Assembly: GCF_004348995.1 (NCBI RefSeq)
Contig: NZ_SMKQ01000002.1
Span: forward strand, 96,197-160,196
DNA length: 64,000 nt
Source of the DNA: Nonomuraea terrae
GTDB taxonomy: Bacteria > Actinomycetota > Actinomycetes > Streptosporangiales > Streptosporangiaceae
Reading direction: 5' to 3'
The translations under genes were made by a program, and so were the position numbers. This document shows positions 45,157-54,246 of this stretch, one piece after another; the stretch's first letter is position 1, and the number at the start of each line of letters is the position of its first letter. Under the pieces are notes generated by a model. The model worked only from the letters and a program-made list of their open reading frames with translations. It was not told the origin of the DNA and did not search any database.

Positions 45157-47100
45157 TCAGAAGGGGTGGCCGTTCTCCGCCCGTTGCCAAGCCTGGGTGA
45201 ACAGGTCGGGCAGCGTGCCGGGCAGGCCGCCGCGCCAGTTCCTCACTTCGCTCCGGTCGTAGGACAGCGTCACCCCGAGGAGGTCGGCCTTCCAGGTCTC
45301 CATCGGCGTCAGTTTCTTGGCGGAGGCCCAGCCGCCGGGGAGGAAGACGGTACGCCCCGCGCGAGAGCGCTTGTCCTGGACGACCAGGGCCGCGTCCACG
45401 AGGGCGGTCATGGCCTGGCGGTGCCGCGGCGCCTTCCAGCCGTTCCAGGTGCGGATGTTGGCATCGTTCGGGTTCGGCAGGGCGAGCAGCTGGAGGTAGA
45501 GGGTGGCCGCGTCCTCGGTCAGGGTGTGCCGCTCGGCGACACGGCGTACCAGGTCGGGGAGGACCGCGCGGGGGTCGCTCTCGTAGCGGCCGTCCGGAAG
45601 AGCCCCCGTGCGGATCCGCTCGACGATGCGTTCGCACGCTTCGCCGCGCAGCCACTGGAACGCCCTGAGGCTGCGGTCGCCGTACGGGCTCACCACGGCT
45701 GACAGCAGGCGGGCGCGCTCGTCGCCATCGTCGTGGCAGGCGGGACGGAAGAAGATCCTCGCGTACCGGCCGTCCTCGCTGGGGGCGGCGATGCTGAGCC
45801 CGTCGTCGGCCGTCGGGTGGTCGACGAGCGGGTAGGAGGCGTGGCCGAACGTGTGACGCAACACTTCGATGGAGTGGTCGCCGTGGGGCGTCGATCCCGC
45901 GTGCAGGAGGAGCCCAGGATGGGACAGGCGCTCGCGCATCAACCGCACCACCTCGGGCACCCCCGCACGCACGGGGTCGCCGGCCGGCAGCTCGCCGTAG
46001 GCCCACCGGATCAGCCTCGGCATGGAGCAGAGCAGCTCGTCGAACGGCAGATGGCCCTCACCCCGGAGAAAGCATCCGTGCTCGTTCCGCCTCAGTGAGG
46101 TGTCGACATCGCGGGTGAGCCGGGTGTCGGCCGCAGGGGTCGTGAACGTGGCCCAGATTTCGGCCGCCGACATGCTCTGGTCGGCGACCTTCAGCGCGGC
46201 GGCGAACGTCGCCTCCGGCATCGGCACGCGCCGGCCGTGACGCCCGCACCACTGCTCGGCGATCCGCCGCGCGAGCGTCACGGCACCACCGGGTTCCCAC
46301 AGCTCGGCGGGGTCGGCGGGAAGGACGTCGGCCAGCAGGTCCAGCCGGGCCGCAGTGTCCAGGCGGCGCAGCTCGGTGCGAGCGTCGTCGGCCTCGGCAG
46401 TGGTGATCCCCATGACCTTGCGTTCGGTGGCGTCCGGGAACGATCTGGTGTAGCCGGCACCCGGAACGCCCGCCAGCACCAGGGCGGCCGCGGCACGGCT
46501 CATGCCGGTGCCCTCGGTCAGCTCCTTCACCGCGGCGGGGTCCCACGGCATGGGGCCGCGTTCCCGGATCAGCTCGGTCAGCGTGCGGAGCTGCCCGGCG
46601 CTCCCCCAGCCGCGCGGGACGTCGTTCACCTCGACGACGGGCCCCAGCGACGGCGGCGGCTGCTCGCCGTACCGCAGATCCACGAAAGTGCGGTGGTTCC
46701 GGTTGGAGAAGTGCCAGTACGTGGCGACGGCGGCGCCGTTGTCGTCCCGCGAGACCCAGGAATCGGTCGCGACCACCCCCACGCGGAGCCGCGCCCGCGG
46801 GTCCGCGAACGGCGTCGCGGCCCAGGTGTCCAGGAAGGCCAGCAGGCGCTCGCGGTGTTCCTCCTGGGTGAACGGCGCGGCGGCGCGCAGGGCCACGGCG
46901 CCGATCCGCCCGATGAACCGGGTCCAGGTGCCGCCGCCCGCCGTGCCCGGAGGCGCATCCTCGGCAGGTGCCACCTTCCCGGTGAGAAGGTCAGCGGTCA
47001 GCGCGATGGCCCGGAGCGTCCCGGCCCGCCAGTGGCCGGTCGCGTCGATGAGTCCGTAGAGCGCGTAGGGGAGCTGCTCGTCATCCGCATTGATCGTCAT
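45157..47100 (-). CDS. Large protein of unknown function
   Basis: A 647-residue protein starting MTINADDEQLPYALYGLIDA. I recognise no family. Features: mainly helical, no membrane segment, no P-loop, a repeated WxG style near the C-terminus (NPNDANIRTWNGWKAPRHRQ, then VFLPGGWASAKKLTPMETWK). Its start overlaps the preceding 95-codon gene by 20 bases, so it is translated from the same message. It could be an N-terminally trimmed form of a much larger actinobacterial protein, as the opening begins in mid-domain style. Function unknown. Confidence 0.7.
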   Translation of the reverse strand: MTINADDEQLPYALYGLIDATGHWRAGTLRAIALTADLLTGKVAPAEDAPPGTAGGGTWTRFIGRIGAVALRAAAPFTQEEHRERLLAFLDTWAATPFADPRARLRVGVVATDSWVSRDDNGAAVATYWHFSNRNHRTFVDLRYGEQPPPSLGPVVEVNDVPRGWGSAGQLRTLTELIRERGPMPWDPAAVKELTEGTGMSRAAAALVLAGVPGAGYTRSFPDATERKVMGITTAEADDARTELRRLDTAARLDLLADVLPADPAELWEPGGAVTLARRIAEQWCGRHGRRVPMPEATFAAALKVADQSMSAAEIWATFTTPAADTRLTRDVDTSLRRNEHGCFLRGEGHLPFDELLCSMPRLIRWAYGELPAGDPVRAGVPEVVRLMRERLSHPGLLLHAGSTPHGDHSIEVLRHTFGHASYPLVDHPTADDGLSIAAPSEDGRYARIFFRPACHDDGDERARLLSAVVSPYGDRSLRAFQWLRGEACERIVERIRTGALPDGRYESDPRAVLPDLVRRVAERHTLTEDAATLYLQLLALPNPNDANIRTWNGWKAPRHRQAMTALVDAALVVQDKRSRAGRTVFLPGGWASAKKLTPMETWKADLLGVTLSYDRSEVRNWRGGLPGTLPDLFTQAWQRAENGHPF

Positions 47101-47368
47101 CGGGCTCGATGATGACAGACCGCAACGTCTTCGGCCGGTTCAGATCACGTCGTGCGGCCGTGAGGGTGTCCTGCTCGCCCCTCGCCGCAGACGCATGATC
47201 GTCGTTGAGCAGGGGCTCGCGCGGTGCGTGCGACTGGACTGCCGAACTGAAAACGAGCTTGTCGGACGGTGGCGGCAACCTGCTCTTGCGGTCGTTGCCG
47301 TGCCAGGCCACACGCTCAGGCGGGAGTGGCTGCAGGTCGGCGTGTTCGTGGTCGTTGTGCGGGCTCAT
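47081..47368 (-). CDS. Small hypothetical protein
   Basis: A 95-residue, polar, disordered-looking protein (MSPHNDHEHADLQPLPPERV, then AWHGNDRKSRLPPPSDKLVF). It is accepted because AAGGTGA lies 9 bases before ATG 47368, its start overlaps the previous gene's stop (ATGA), and its end overlaps the next gene's start. No family recognised. Confidence 0.6.
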   Translation of the reverse strand: MSPHNDHEHADLQPLPPERVAWHGNDRKSRLPPPSDKLVFSSAVQSHAPREPLLNDDHASAARGEQDTLTAARRDLNRPKTLRSVIIEPDDDQCG

Positions 47369-47970
47369 GTCGCATCACCTTTTCGCGAGCCGTTTCGGGA
47401 GTCTCCCTGGGAGGCCGGCTGATCGTGGTGGGCGCGGTCGGGAGATCGAGGGAAGAGGTGTTCGTCAGTGTCGTCGAGGAGTTCCTGGAACAGGACGTGG
47501 TAGTGCACCATGGCCTGTCGCAGGTCCTCGGCGGAAGCGCCGCCTCGGGCGACGCGGGCACTGATCTCGTAGGCCTGCCGGTAGCGGTGCAGCATGCGAT
47601 CGTGCGCCAACGGCGAGTCCGGTTGCTGCTCGAAGCCTTCGGCGAGGTATCCCCTCTCGACCAGGACGGACGTGAGCAGGCGATCGGCCGCCCTTACCGC
47701 GGGCCCCGGCGCGTTGGCGAACTGGGTCTGGATCGCGGTCCAGCGTTCGCTGTACGCCCGCTGTGACTCGGTGGTGAGCGGCTTGATGTCAAGGATGATG
47801 ATCTGCCCTTGCCGGGCTCGCCGTACCTGATCTGCCCCGCGGCGGTTGTCTCCTTCGTTCGGAACGGCTCGCCTGCGGGAGCCGATGCGTTGCCGGCGCT
47901 GCTCCACCATGACGAAGCCGATGGCCGCCACCAGGATCACCGCGACGGCTACTGCGACGATTGTGGTCAT
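47365..47970 (-). CDS. Membrane-anchored hypothetical protein
   Basis: A 201-residue protein from ATG 47970. One N-terminal membrane segment (MTTIVAVAVAVILVAAIGFV) is followed by a basic linker and a helical soluble domain: YSERWTAIQTQFANAPGPAV, RAADRLLTSVLVERGYLAEG and AEDLRQAMVHYHVLFQELLD. This domain is widespread in actinomycetes as a hypothetical family. Its stop overlaps the next gene's ATG. Confidence 0.75.
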   Translation of the reverse strand: MTTIVAVAVAVILVAAIGFVMVEQRRQRIGSRRRAVPNEGDNRRGADQVRRARQGQIIILDIKPLTTESQRAYSERWTAIQTQFANAPGPAVRAADRLLTSVLVERGYLAEGFEQQPDSPLAHDRMLHRYRQAYEISARVARGGASAEDLRQAMVHYHVLFQELLDDTDEHLFPRSPDRAHHDQPASQGDSRNGSRKGDAT

Positions 47971-48016
47971 GTCTGCCTCCAGGGGAGTGGCTTCTGCCTT
48001 CACCGCCCGGTGCTGG

Positions 48017-48316
48017 TCAGGGCCGGCGTTCGCCGGGAGACCTGCGGCCGCGGCGTCGCCCGGGGTCGTCGCCAGGCGGGGCAGGCGTGCTGGGCGGTGG
48101 CCGGTCGTCGATGTCGTCCTGCCGGCTGCGGGCGGTTGACTGGCTCCAGCGTGACCTGGTGCGGACCAGAGGCAGCAACAGCCCGAACGCTCCGCCGAGC
48201 ATCAGGATGACGCCCGCGACCCGCAGCGCGAATCCGCCCACCGAACCGTCGGCCAGGGCGAAGGTGAGGACGGCGCCGCAGGCGATGACCGCGACGGCTC
48301 CGGCGCTGGGCTTCAC
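48017..48316 (-). CDS. Small membrane protein, DUF6458-like
   Basis: A 99-residue protein from GTG 48316, with AGAAGG 5-6 bases upstream. Two membrane segments (AVAVIACGAVLTFALADG; ALRVAGVILMLGGAFGLLLP) and a basic, proline-rich tail resemble the small DUF6458 membrane family. Same direction as its neighbours on both sides; probably part of the same transcript as 48369-48653. Confidence 0.7.
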   Translation of the reverse strand: MKPSAGAVAVIACGAVLTFALADGSVGGFALRVAGVILMLGGAFGLLLPLVRTRSRWSQSTARSRQDDIDDRPPPSTPAPPGDDPGRRRGRRSPGERRP

Positions 48317-48368
48317 GCAAACCTTCTACCGCCTCCGGAGCCCGAACTCCGGAGGACGTTGAGCAGAT

Positions 48369-48653
48369 TCATCGGCGACCGGCCCGGTCTGCCGAGCGTC
48401 GGCCGGTGATCAGGTTGTGGCCGAGCAGCAGGGCTGCCGCGCCGGCGATGGCGCACAGCCAGGTGGACAGGTCGAAGAAGCCCTGGACGCCGGACAGGTG
48501 GAACATCTGGGTGGCTACGAAGCCTCCCAGCAGCGCCCCGCCGATGCCGAGCGCGAACGTGATGATCAGACCTTGTGGGTTCTTGCCGGGGACCAGCATT
48601 CTGGCCACCGCGCCGGCGACCAGTCCGAGGATGATCCAAGCGATGATGCCCAT
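48369..48653 (-). CDS. GlsB/YeaQ/YmgE-family stress membrane protein
   Basis: A 94-residue protein from ATG 48653 with AGAGGAG 8 bases upstream. It reads MGIIAWIILGLVAGAVARML, then GGALLGGFVATQM, with three membrane segments; GLVAGAVAR and GIGGALLGG are the family signatures. Members are induced by envelope and stationary-phase stress. It starts a run of leftward small genes that ends with the large unknown gene at 45157. Confidence 0.9.
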   Translation of the reverse strand: MGIIAWIILGLVAGAVARMLVPGKNPQGLIITFALGIGGALLGGFVATQMFHLSGVQGFFDLSTWLCAIAGAAALLLGHNLITGRRSADRAGRR

Positions 48654-48859
48654 GGCCGAGCTCCTCTGGCGGTGCATCGATGGCTGCATGGATCGGTCTT
48701 CCGGACCGGTCGAAGCAGGAGCCGCTCCGCCCGCGTGATCGCCGGCGGTCGAACTCGTTCACCACCAGCCGACACCCGCGCGTGCCGTACCGAAACAGTG
48801 GATCGGGAAAGGATCCATCTCCAGAACCGATGACCGGGCTTTCATGGTGCGCACAGCGT

Positions 48860-49819
48860 TCAGCCGGCGTCATCGCTGTGGCCGGCGACGCTCGGAGCAC
48901 TTTCGCCGAACACCGGGGCGACGGGTGCGAGCCAGCCGAGCCGCTCGGCCAGGTGCCGGGCGCTGTCGATGACGGCGGCGATGTGCGGAGAGAGATTGGC
49001 CTCGTGCCACAGCAGTGACCACGGGTAGTGCGTCGCAGGCTCGGTCAGGGGCCGCCAGGTGGTGCCCGGCCGGTTGGAGGTGCGGAAGGAGGACGGGACG
49101 CAGTGCACGCAGCGGTGCTGAAGGACGAGGTCGGCGGCGGCGCGGCTGCTCTGCACGGTGCCCTCGTAGATGGTGGGCGTGAAGCCGGCCGAGCGGCACA
49201 GCGCGATGACGAACCGGTTGAGCTCCGGGGTGTGTGCGTCTTCGCCGAGCAGGAGCAGTTCGTCGGAGAGGGCGGCGACGGGCACACCGTCGAGGTCGGC
49301 GAAGCGGTGGTCGTCGGGCACCAGCACGCCGAGCGGATCAAGTCTGATGAGCTTGGACGTCACCTCGGCCGGCGCCTGGGAGGCGTGCCCGATGGCGATG
49401 TCCAGGCGGCCGTCGGCCAGTTGCCGGTACTGCTCGGGGGTGCCCGCTTCGACCTGGTGGATCGTGAAGTCGGAGTGGCTGTGCTGGAGCTCGTGCAGGA
49501 TCTGCGGCATGGTGTCGTAGCCGGCGTCGATGATGCCGGCACGCAGGGTGGGCGCCGAGGTGACGGCGTTGCGCGCGACCTGCCCGGCCCGGCTCACGTG
49601 GTCGAGGATCTGACGCGCCTCGATGAGAAAGGCGGAGCCGGCCGGGGTCAGATCGACGTGGTGGGTGCTGCGGTCCAGCAGTCGCACGCCCAGCTCGCGT
49701 TCGAGCCGCTGGATCTGCTGGCTCAGCGCGGACTGGACGATGTGCTCGCGTGCGGCTGCCCGGCCGAAATGTAACTCTTCGGCCAGCGTCACGAAATAAC
49801 GCAGCTGACGTAGCTCCAT
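48860..49819 (-). CDS. LysR-family transcriptional regulator
   Basis: A 319-residue LTTR. ATG 49819 is preferred over GTG 49828 because AAGGGG is 8 bases from the ATG and touches the GTG. The HTH is LRQLRYFVTLAEELHFGRAA, then SALSQQIQRLERELGVRLLD. A LysR substrate domain follows (RAGIIDAGYDTMPQIL). No divergent partner: upstream of it lie only small genes. Confidence 0.93.
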   Translation of the reverse strand: MELRQLRYFVTLAEELHFGRAAAREHIVQSALSQQIQRLERELGVRLLDRSTHHVDLTPAGSAFLIEARQILDHVSRAGQVARNAVTSAPTLRAGIIDAGYDTMPQILHELQHSHSDFTIHQVEAGTPEQYRQLADGRLDIAIGHASQAPAEVTSKLIRLDPLGVLVPDDHRFADLDGVPVAALSDELLLLGEDAHTPELNRFVIALCRSAGFTPTIYEGTVQSSRAAADLVLQHRCVHCVPSSFRTSNRPGTTWRPLTEPATHYPWSLLWHEANLSPHIAAVIDSARHLAERLGWLAPVAPVFGESAPSVAGHSDDAG

Positions 49820-49981
49820 GCCCGCCACCCCTTCCCGCCCGGGCGGCGCCGATGCGGGCCGTCTCCTCCAACTCTAGGCGCCTCGTGGAGTGTGGGCCTT
49901 GGAGGGAACGCCGGCGCTGCTCACCGGGCGGGGGCGGCCTTCGCGCTCACGGCAGGGCAGCGCCGGCCTGCTGGAGGGCGG

Positions 49982-50134
49982 TCAATGCTTGGGCGCGTCG
50001 TCAACCTTCCTGCCGGGCTGTTCCGGATCGGGCTTGCCCGCGACACGCCGGTTACCGGTGGCGCGGCCGAGGCGCCGCCCGATCCAGCCCTGGAGTGCCT
50101 GTACCTTGTTGCCGATCTCCCATCGCACACTCAT
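49982..50134 (-). CDS. CsbD-like small protein
   Basis: A 50-residue protein (MSVRWEIGNKVQALQGWIGR, then RLGRATGNRRVAGK) with the NKVQALQG...GRATGNRRVAGK pattern of CsbD-type stress proteins. AAAGGAAG is 6 bases before ATG 50134. Family members are general-stress or sigma-B-type regulated; the role is unknown. Confidence 0.75.
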   Translation of the reverse strand: MSVRWEIGNKVQALQGWIGRRLGRATGNRRVAGKPDPEQPGRKVDDAPKH

Positions 50135-50314
50135 CGCGATCTTCCTTTCACCGCTCAGCTCGGCCGGCGATCTCCGTGAGACAGGGCGGACACGCGGCTT
50201 GGAGCCCCAGTGTCCTTCGCGGCCTCCGACGCGGAAACGAGCAATCACCGTTCCGGTCATCACGGGGATCGATGAGCCGGCGGGCGGTGTCAGGGCGTGA
50301 CGGCGGCGTCTGGT

Positions 50315-50626
50315 TCAAACGGCCCGGCGGTGCACGTAGCACCAGCGCCAGGTCGACCTCGGTGCCAGCGCGGCGACCACCGGGTGGTCGGTCTCCCGGT
50401 AGTGATCCCTGGCGTGGCCGCCGCCCACATCGTCGGAACAGGCCACCCAGCCACAGGTCAGGCACACCAGCAGGCGCGTCCAGCTCTGGCCTAGGGCCAG
50501 ACATTGCGTACATTCGGGTGGTCCGTACTCCACGCTCACGAGCTGGTCGATGTGTCTGCAACGTGGGGGCTGACCGTTCAGGCCTGCGCGGTTGATCGCG
50601 TTCGCTCCTTGTGCGTCCAGGGTCAT
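50315..50626 (-). CDS. UBP-type zinc-finger protein
   Basis: A 103-residue protein from ATG 50626. It has a single zf-UBP domain with Cys/His ligands in CRHIDQL, ECTQCLALG, LLVCLTCGWVACSDD, HARDHYRETDHPVVAALAP and WCYVHRRAV. Small stand-alone proteins of this type are common in actinomycetes; they have no established partner here. AAAGAG precedes the start. Confidence 0.88.
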   Translation of the reverse strand: MTLDAQGANAINRAGLNGQPPRCRHIDQLVSVEYGPPECTQCLALGQSWTRLLVCLTCGWVACSDDVGGGHARDHYRETDHPVVAALAPRSTWRWCYVHRRAV

Positions 50627-50828
50627 GACGGCTCTTTCACAGTGACGGCGACGCAGGCTGCGCCGGCTGGTCACAGTCAAGGTGATCGACGGGCCGGTGG
50701 AAACAGGCGATCCCAGCTAGCCTCATCACCTGCGGCGATAGTGAGCCTGACGACCCTCGCACCGGCCGACGAAGGCGGCGACCTCGCGTGCCGGTCGCAC
50801 GGCGAGCCGTTCCCTCCATGACGTGGGC

Positions 50829-50882
50829 GGGCGCCCGATCCTCATGATCGGGCGCCCGCCCGATCCTCATGATCGGGCGCCC
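50829..50882. terminator. Duplicated perfect hairpin between genes
   Basis: GGGCGCCCGATC and GATCGGGCGCCC pair as a 12-bp perfect stem with loop CTCAT (50829-50857). A 25-bp unit is then repeated (arms 50858-50865 and 50871-50878, loop CTCAT). It lies between the 3' end of the aldehyde dehydrogenase gene and the upstream side of the UBP gene. No T run follows, but the stem is strong in both directions. Confidence 0.6.
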
Positions 50883-50910
50883 GCCCGGCTGTGCCGGGAA
50901 AGAGGCCTGC

Positions 50911-52359
50911 TCAGTGGCGGCGGGTGATCGATTTGTGTTCGATGTATTCGGTCAGGCCCACTCGGCCGTATTCGCGGCCTACGCCGCTTGCCTTGTAGCC
51001 GCCGAACGGGCCGTCGAAGCTGATCGGTGAGCCGTTCAGGGTGACGGTTCCGGTCCGCAGGCGGCGGGCGACGGTGAGGGCGCGTTCGGTGCTCGCGGAC
51101 CAGACGCCTCCGGACAGGCCGTACTCGGAGTCGTTGGCGATCCGTACCGCGTCATCCTCGTCGTCGTAGGGGATCACGACCAGGACGGGGCCGAAGATCT
51201 CCTCCTGGGCGATGCGCATGCGGTTGTCCACATCGGCGAACACGGTCGGGGTGACGTAGTTGCCCTTCTCCAGGCCCTTCGGGACCTCCGGGCCGCCGGT
51301 CACCAGGCGGGCGCCCTCCTCGACGCCGAGCTTGATGTAGTCGATCACGCGCTGCTGCTGGTCCCGCCGGATCATGGGGCCGATGAAGGTGTCCGGCTCG
51401 GAGGGATCGCCGACCTTCAGCGACTCCACCATCTCCTTCAGCGCGGCCACGATCTCGTCGTAGCGGCTGCGCGGGGCCAGGATCCGGGTCTGCAGGATGC
51501 ATGCCTCGCCGTTGTTCCCCAGGGACCCGGAACGCAGCCCCTGCATCACCGCGGGAAGGTCGGCGTCCTCCAGGATGACGGCGGCGGACTTGCCGCCCAG
51601 TTCGAGGCTGACCCGCTTGAGGTGTCCGCCGGCGATGGAGGCGATGCGCCGGCCGGCCCGGGTCGATCCGGTGAACGCGATCTTGTCGATGTCCGGGTGC
51701 GAGACGAGGTACTCGCTGGTCTCCCGGTCGGCCGGCAGGATGCTGAGCACGCCCTCGGGGAGCCCGGCCTCGTGGTAGAGGTCGGCCAGCAGCATCATGC
51801 TCAGCGAGTTCTCCGGGGAGACCTTCAGCACCACGGTGTTGCCGGCCAGCAGGGCGGGGGTCAGCTTCGCCGTGGCCGCCGAGAACGGCGAGTTCCACGG
51901 GATGACCGCGGCGACCACGCCGATCGGCTCACGCCTGACGACGGTGTCGTAGGGCGCCGAAGGATCCGACGGCTCGACGGTCTCCTCCCAGCCGAGCTCC
52001 TCGGCCGCCTTGAGATAGGCGTTGACCTGGAGGGTCAGGAACGGCTGGCCGGCCTTGGTGAACCAGCCCGCCGAGCCGTTCTCGGCGGAGATGGCCGCGG
52101 CGACCTCGTCGGCACGGGCCTCGCGCAGCGCGTTGAGCCGCCGGATCACCTCCTGCCGCTCCTTGGGGTCGGTGTGCGGCCACGGCGCGTGGTCGAACGC
52201 CTTCCGCGCCGCGGCGACGGCCGCGTCCACGTCGGCGTTGCCCGCCTGGGCCACCCGGCCGAGTACGGACTGGTCGTGCGGAGAGCGGATCTCCAACAGG
52301 TCGGGGTCGCTGGGCGTCACCCAGGAACCGCCGATGTAGAGCTTGTCGCGGACGATCAT
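50911..52359 (-). CDS. Aldehyde dehydrogenase
   Basis: A 482-residue NAD(P)-dependent aldehyde dehydrogenase. Cofactor and active-site blocks: PWNSPFSAATAKLTPALLAG, KIAFTGSTRAGRRIA, VSLELGGKSAAVI (catalytic Glu), NNGEACILQTRIL (catalytic Cys), EEIFGPVLVVIPY, and GPFGGYKASGVGREYGRVGL. The start ATG 52359 overlaps the upstream SDR stop by 4 bases. As the third gene in an SDR-SDR-ALDH operon, it probably finishes the oxidation of an alcohol to an acid; the substrate is unknown. Confidence 0.95.
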   Translation of the reverse strand: MIVRDKLYIGGSWVTPSDPDLLEIRSPHDQSVLGRVAQAGNADVDAAVAAARKAFDHAPWPHTDPKERQEVIRRLNALREARADEVAAAISAENGSAGWFTKAGQPFLTLQVNAYLKAAEELGWEETVEPSDPSAPYDTVVRREPIGVVAAVIPWNSPFSAATAKLTPALLAGNTVVLKVSPENSLSMMLLADLYHEAGLPEGVLSILPADRETSEYLVSHPDIDKIAFTGSTRAGRRIASIAGGHLKRVSLELGGKSAAVILEDADLPAVMQGLRSGSLGNNGEACILQTRILAPRSRYDEIVAALKEMVESLKVGDPSEPDTFIGPMIRRDQQQRVIDYIKLGVEEGARLVTGGPEVPKGLEKGNYVTPTVFADVDNRMRIAQEEIFGPVLVVIPYDDEDDAVRIANDSEYGLSGGVWSASTERALTVARRLRTGTVTLNGSPISFDGPFGGYKASGVGREYGRVGLTEYIEHKSITRRH

Positions 52360-53252
52360 CTGTCGCTGCTTCTCTCGTCGAAAGGTTTCTGTGGGGGCCG
52401 GACCATCCGTGCGACGGGCGTCTGCGAGAAGTCGCCGAGCCCGTCGAGGTCCGTGGAGACGCTCACCTCGCGCCAGGCGGCGTCCTCGGCGGCGCGGGCC
52501 TCGGCGATCAGCGGCGCGAGCCAGGCCGCGTCCGAGCCCAGGAGGAGCCGTACCGGAGGCTCCGGCTCGTCCGTGATCCGCAGGATCACGGACGCCATCT
52601 TCGCCGGGTCGCCGCGCTGCACGTCCGGGTTGTCGCTGTACGTCCGTACGAAGGCGCCGACCGTCGGCTCGTACTCGTCGTGGAGGGGCGGCATGGGGAG
52701 CGGGGCGGCGGCCCAGGGTGTCCGGATGCCGCCGGGCTCGACCAGCGTGGCGTGGACGCCGATGGGAGCGACCTCGCGGGCGAGGATCTCGGTGAAGCCG
52801 CCCAGCGCCCACTTGGCCGCCTGGTACGCCCCGAGCCCAGCCTGAGCGCGCCGGCCCCCGATGGTCGACACGTTCACGATGCTGCCCCTGCGTCGGGGAC
52901 GCATCACCGGCAGGGCGGCGCGCACCATGTTGACCGCACCGAAGAAGTTGATCTCGACGTTGCGGCGGAACTCCTCTTCCGGCATGTCCTCGATCGAGCC
53001 GGCGCTGCGGTAGCCGGCGCTGTTCACCAGCACGTCGAGGCCGCCGAACTCGCTGACCGCGTACCGCACCGCCGCGCGGGCGGCGGCCGTGGAGGTCACG
53101 TCCACGGCGCGCACCCGCAGCCGGTCATGGGGCTCCGGCAGGCCGTCGACCGTCAGGTCGGTCGCCAGCACGTTGTGACCGGCCCGCAGAGCGGCCTCGA
53201 CCAGGTGTCTTCCCAGGCCGCCGGCCGCTCCGGTCAGCAGGAAGGTCTTCAT
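52356..53252 (-). CDS. SDR-family oxidoreductase
   Basis: A 298-residue classical SDR: TGAAGGLG, VLVNSAGYRS, VSTIGGRRAQ (Ser), YQAAK (Tyr, Lys). Note NSAG in place of the usual NNAG, a tolerated variant. It starts at 53252 overlapping the preceding SDR stop (ATGA) and its own stop overlaps the next start, so the three genes are translationally coupled. Paralogue of 53249-54082. Confidence 0.93.
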   Translation of the reverse strand: MKTFLLTGAAGGLGRHLVEAALRAGHNVLATDLTVDGLPEPHDRLRVRAVDVTSTAAARAAVRYAVSEFGGLDVLVNSAGYRSAGSIEDMPEEEFRRNVEINFFGAVNMVRAALPVMRPRRRGSIVNVSTIGGRRAQAGLGAYQAAKWALGGFTEILAREVAPIGVHATLVEPGGIRTPWAAAPLPMPPLHDEYEPTVGAFVRTYSDNPDVQRGDPAKMASVILRITDEPEPPVRLLLGSDAAWLAPLIAEARAAEDAAWREVSVSTDLDGLGDFSQTPVARMVRPPQKPFDERSSDR

Positions 53253-54082
53253 GCGAGGTCGGTCGACCGGCTGACCTCGGCCCACTTCCTGGCCTCCTCC
53301 AGTCGCGCCTCCTCGGCGCTGAGGGCGATCTCGAGGGCGTCGGTGCCGAGCAGCAGGCGCAGGGGCGGGTCCTGCACGCCGACGACGTCGACGATCGCCT
53401 TCGCCATACGCGCGGGGTCGCCGGGCTCCTTTCCGCTGTAGTCGGCGAACTCCTTCAGCCACCATCCGACGGTCTGCTCGTAGTCGGCGCTGATCCCGCC
53501 GGCTGAGATCGCCGCGCCGGCGGCCCAGCCGGTACGGATGCCGCCCGGCTCCACGATGGTCACCTTGATGCCCAGCGGCGCGACCTCGTTCGCCAGCACC
53601 ACGGAGAAGCCCTCGACGCCGAACTTCGACGTCTGGTACGCGCTCAGCCCGGGCGTGCCGCCGACCCGTCCGCCGATGGACGAGATCTGCACGAAATGCC
53701 CGGAACGCTGGCGGCGCATGACGGGCAGCGCCGCCCGCGTCACGTTGATCACTCCGAACAGGTTCGTCTCGACCTGCGCCCGGAACTCGTCCTCAGGGAA
53801 GTCCTCGATCGAGCTGGTGGCGGCGTACCCGGCGTTGTTGACGACCACGTCGAGGGAGCCGAACCGTTCGGCCACCGCCGCGACGACCTCCCGAGCGGCC
53901 GAGGACGAGGTGACGTCCAGCGGCATGGTCTGGAACCGCCCGGGATGCGCTTCCGCCAGGTCGGCCGGCGACTCCGGCCGACGCGAGGTCACCGCGACCT
54001 GATCGCCCGCCTCCAGGGCCGCGAGCGCCAGAGCCTTGCCGAGTCCTTGGGAACCACCGGTGATGAGCCACGTCCGTGCCAT
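53249..54082 (-). CDS. SDR-family oxidoreductase, first gene of a three-gene operon
   Basis: A 277-residue SDR from ATG 54082 with AGGAGG 8 bases upstream. TGGSQGLG, VVVNNAGY, ISSIGG and YQTSK are all present. It opens an operon with 52356 and 50911, and is divergent from a TetR gene at 54247. The regulator's likely binding site lies in the 164-bp gap. Confidence 0.94.
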   Translation of the reverse strand: MARTWLITGGSQGLGKALALAALEAGDQVAVTSRRPESPADLAEAHPGRFQTMPLDVTSSSAAREVVAAVAERFGSLDVVVNNAGYAATSSIEDFPEDEFRAQVETNLFGVINVTRAALPVMRRQRSGHFVQISSIGGRVGGTPGLSAYQTSKFGVEGFSVVLANEVAPLGIKVTIVEPGGIRTGWAAGAAISAGGISADYEQTVGWWLKEFADYSGKEPGDPARMAKAIVDVVGVQDPPLRLLLGTDALEIALSAEEARLEEARKWAEVSRSTDLA

Positions 54083-54162
54083 GACACGTCCCTCCTGTTG
54101 CGATGAGCCCGCCATGTGCGGGCGCCTTAGCGGTGTAGACGATCTGAACTTAAATGCAGCAC

Positions 54163-54175
54163 TACTGTAGCAGTA
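54163..54175. promoter_or_regulatory. Candidate TetR operator
   Basis: TACTG-TAG-CAGTA is a perfect 5-3-5 palindrome in the AT-rich divergent gap. A related sequence (TAACTGCTACTCGC) follows at about 54212. It may be the site for the TetR protein at 54247. Confidence 0.45.
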
Positions 54176-54246
54176 ATTATTTCTATCGCGTCGAAAATGT
54201 TGAGGATGATCGGGTAACTGCTACTCGCTGGTAGGCTGGCGGCATC

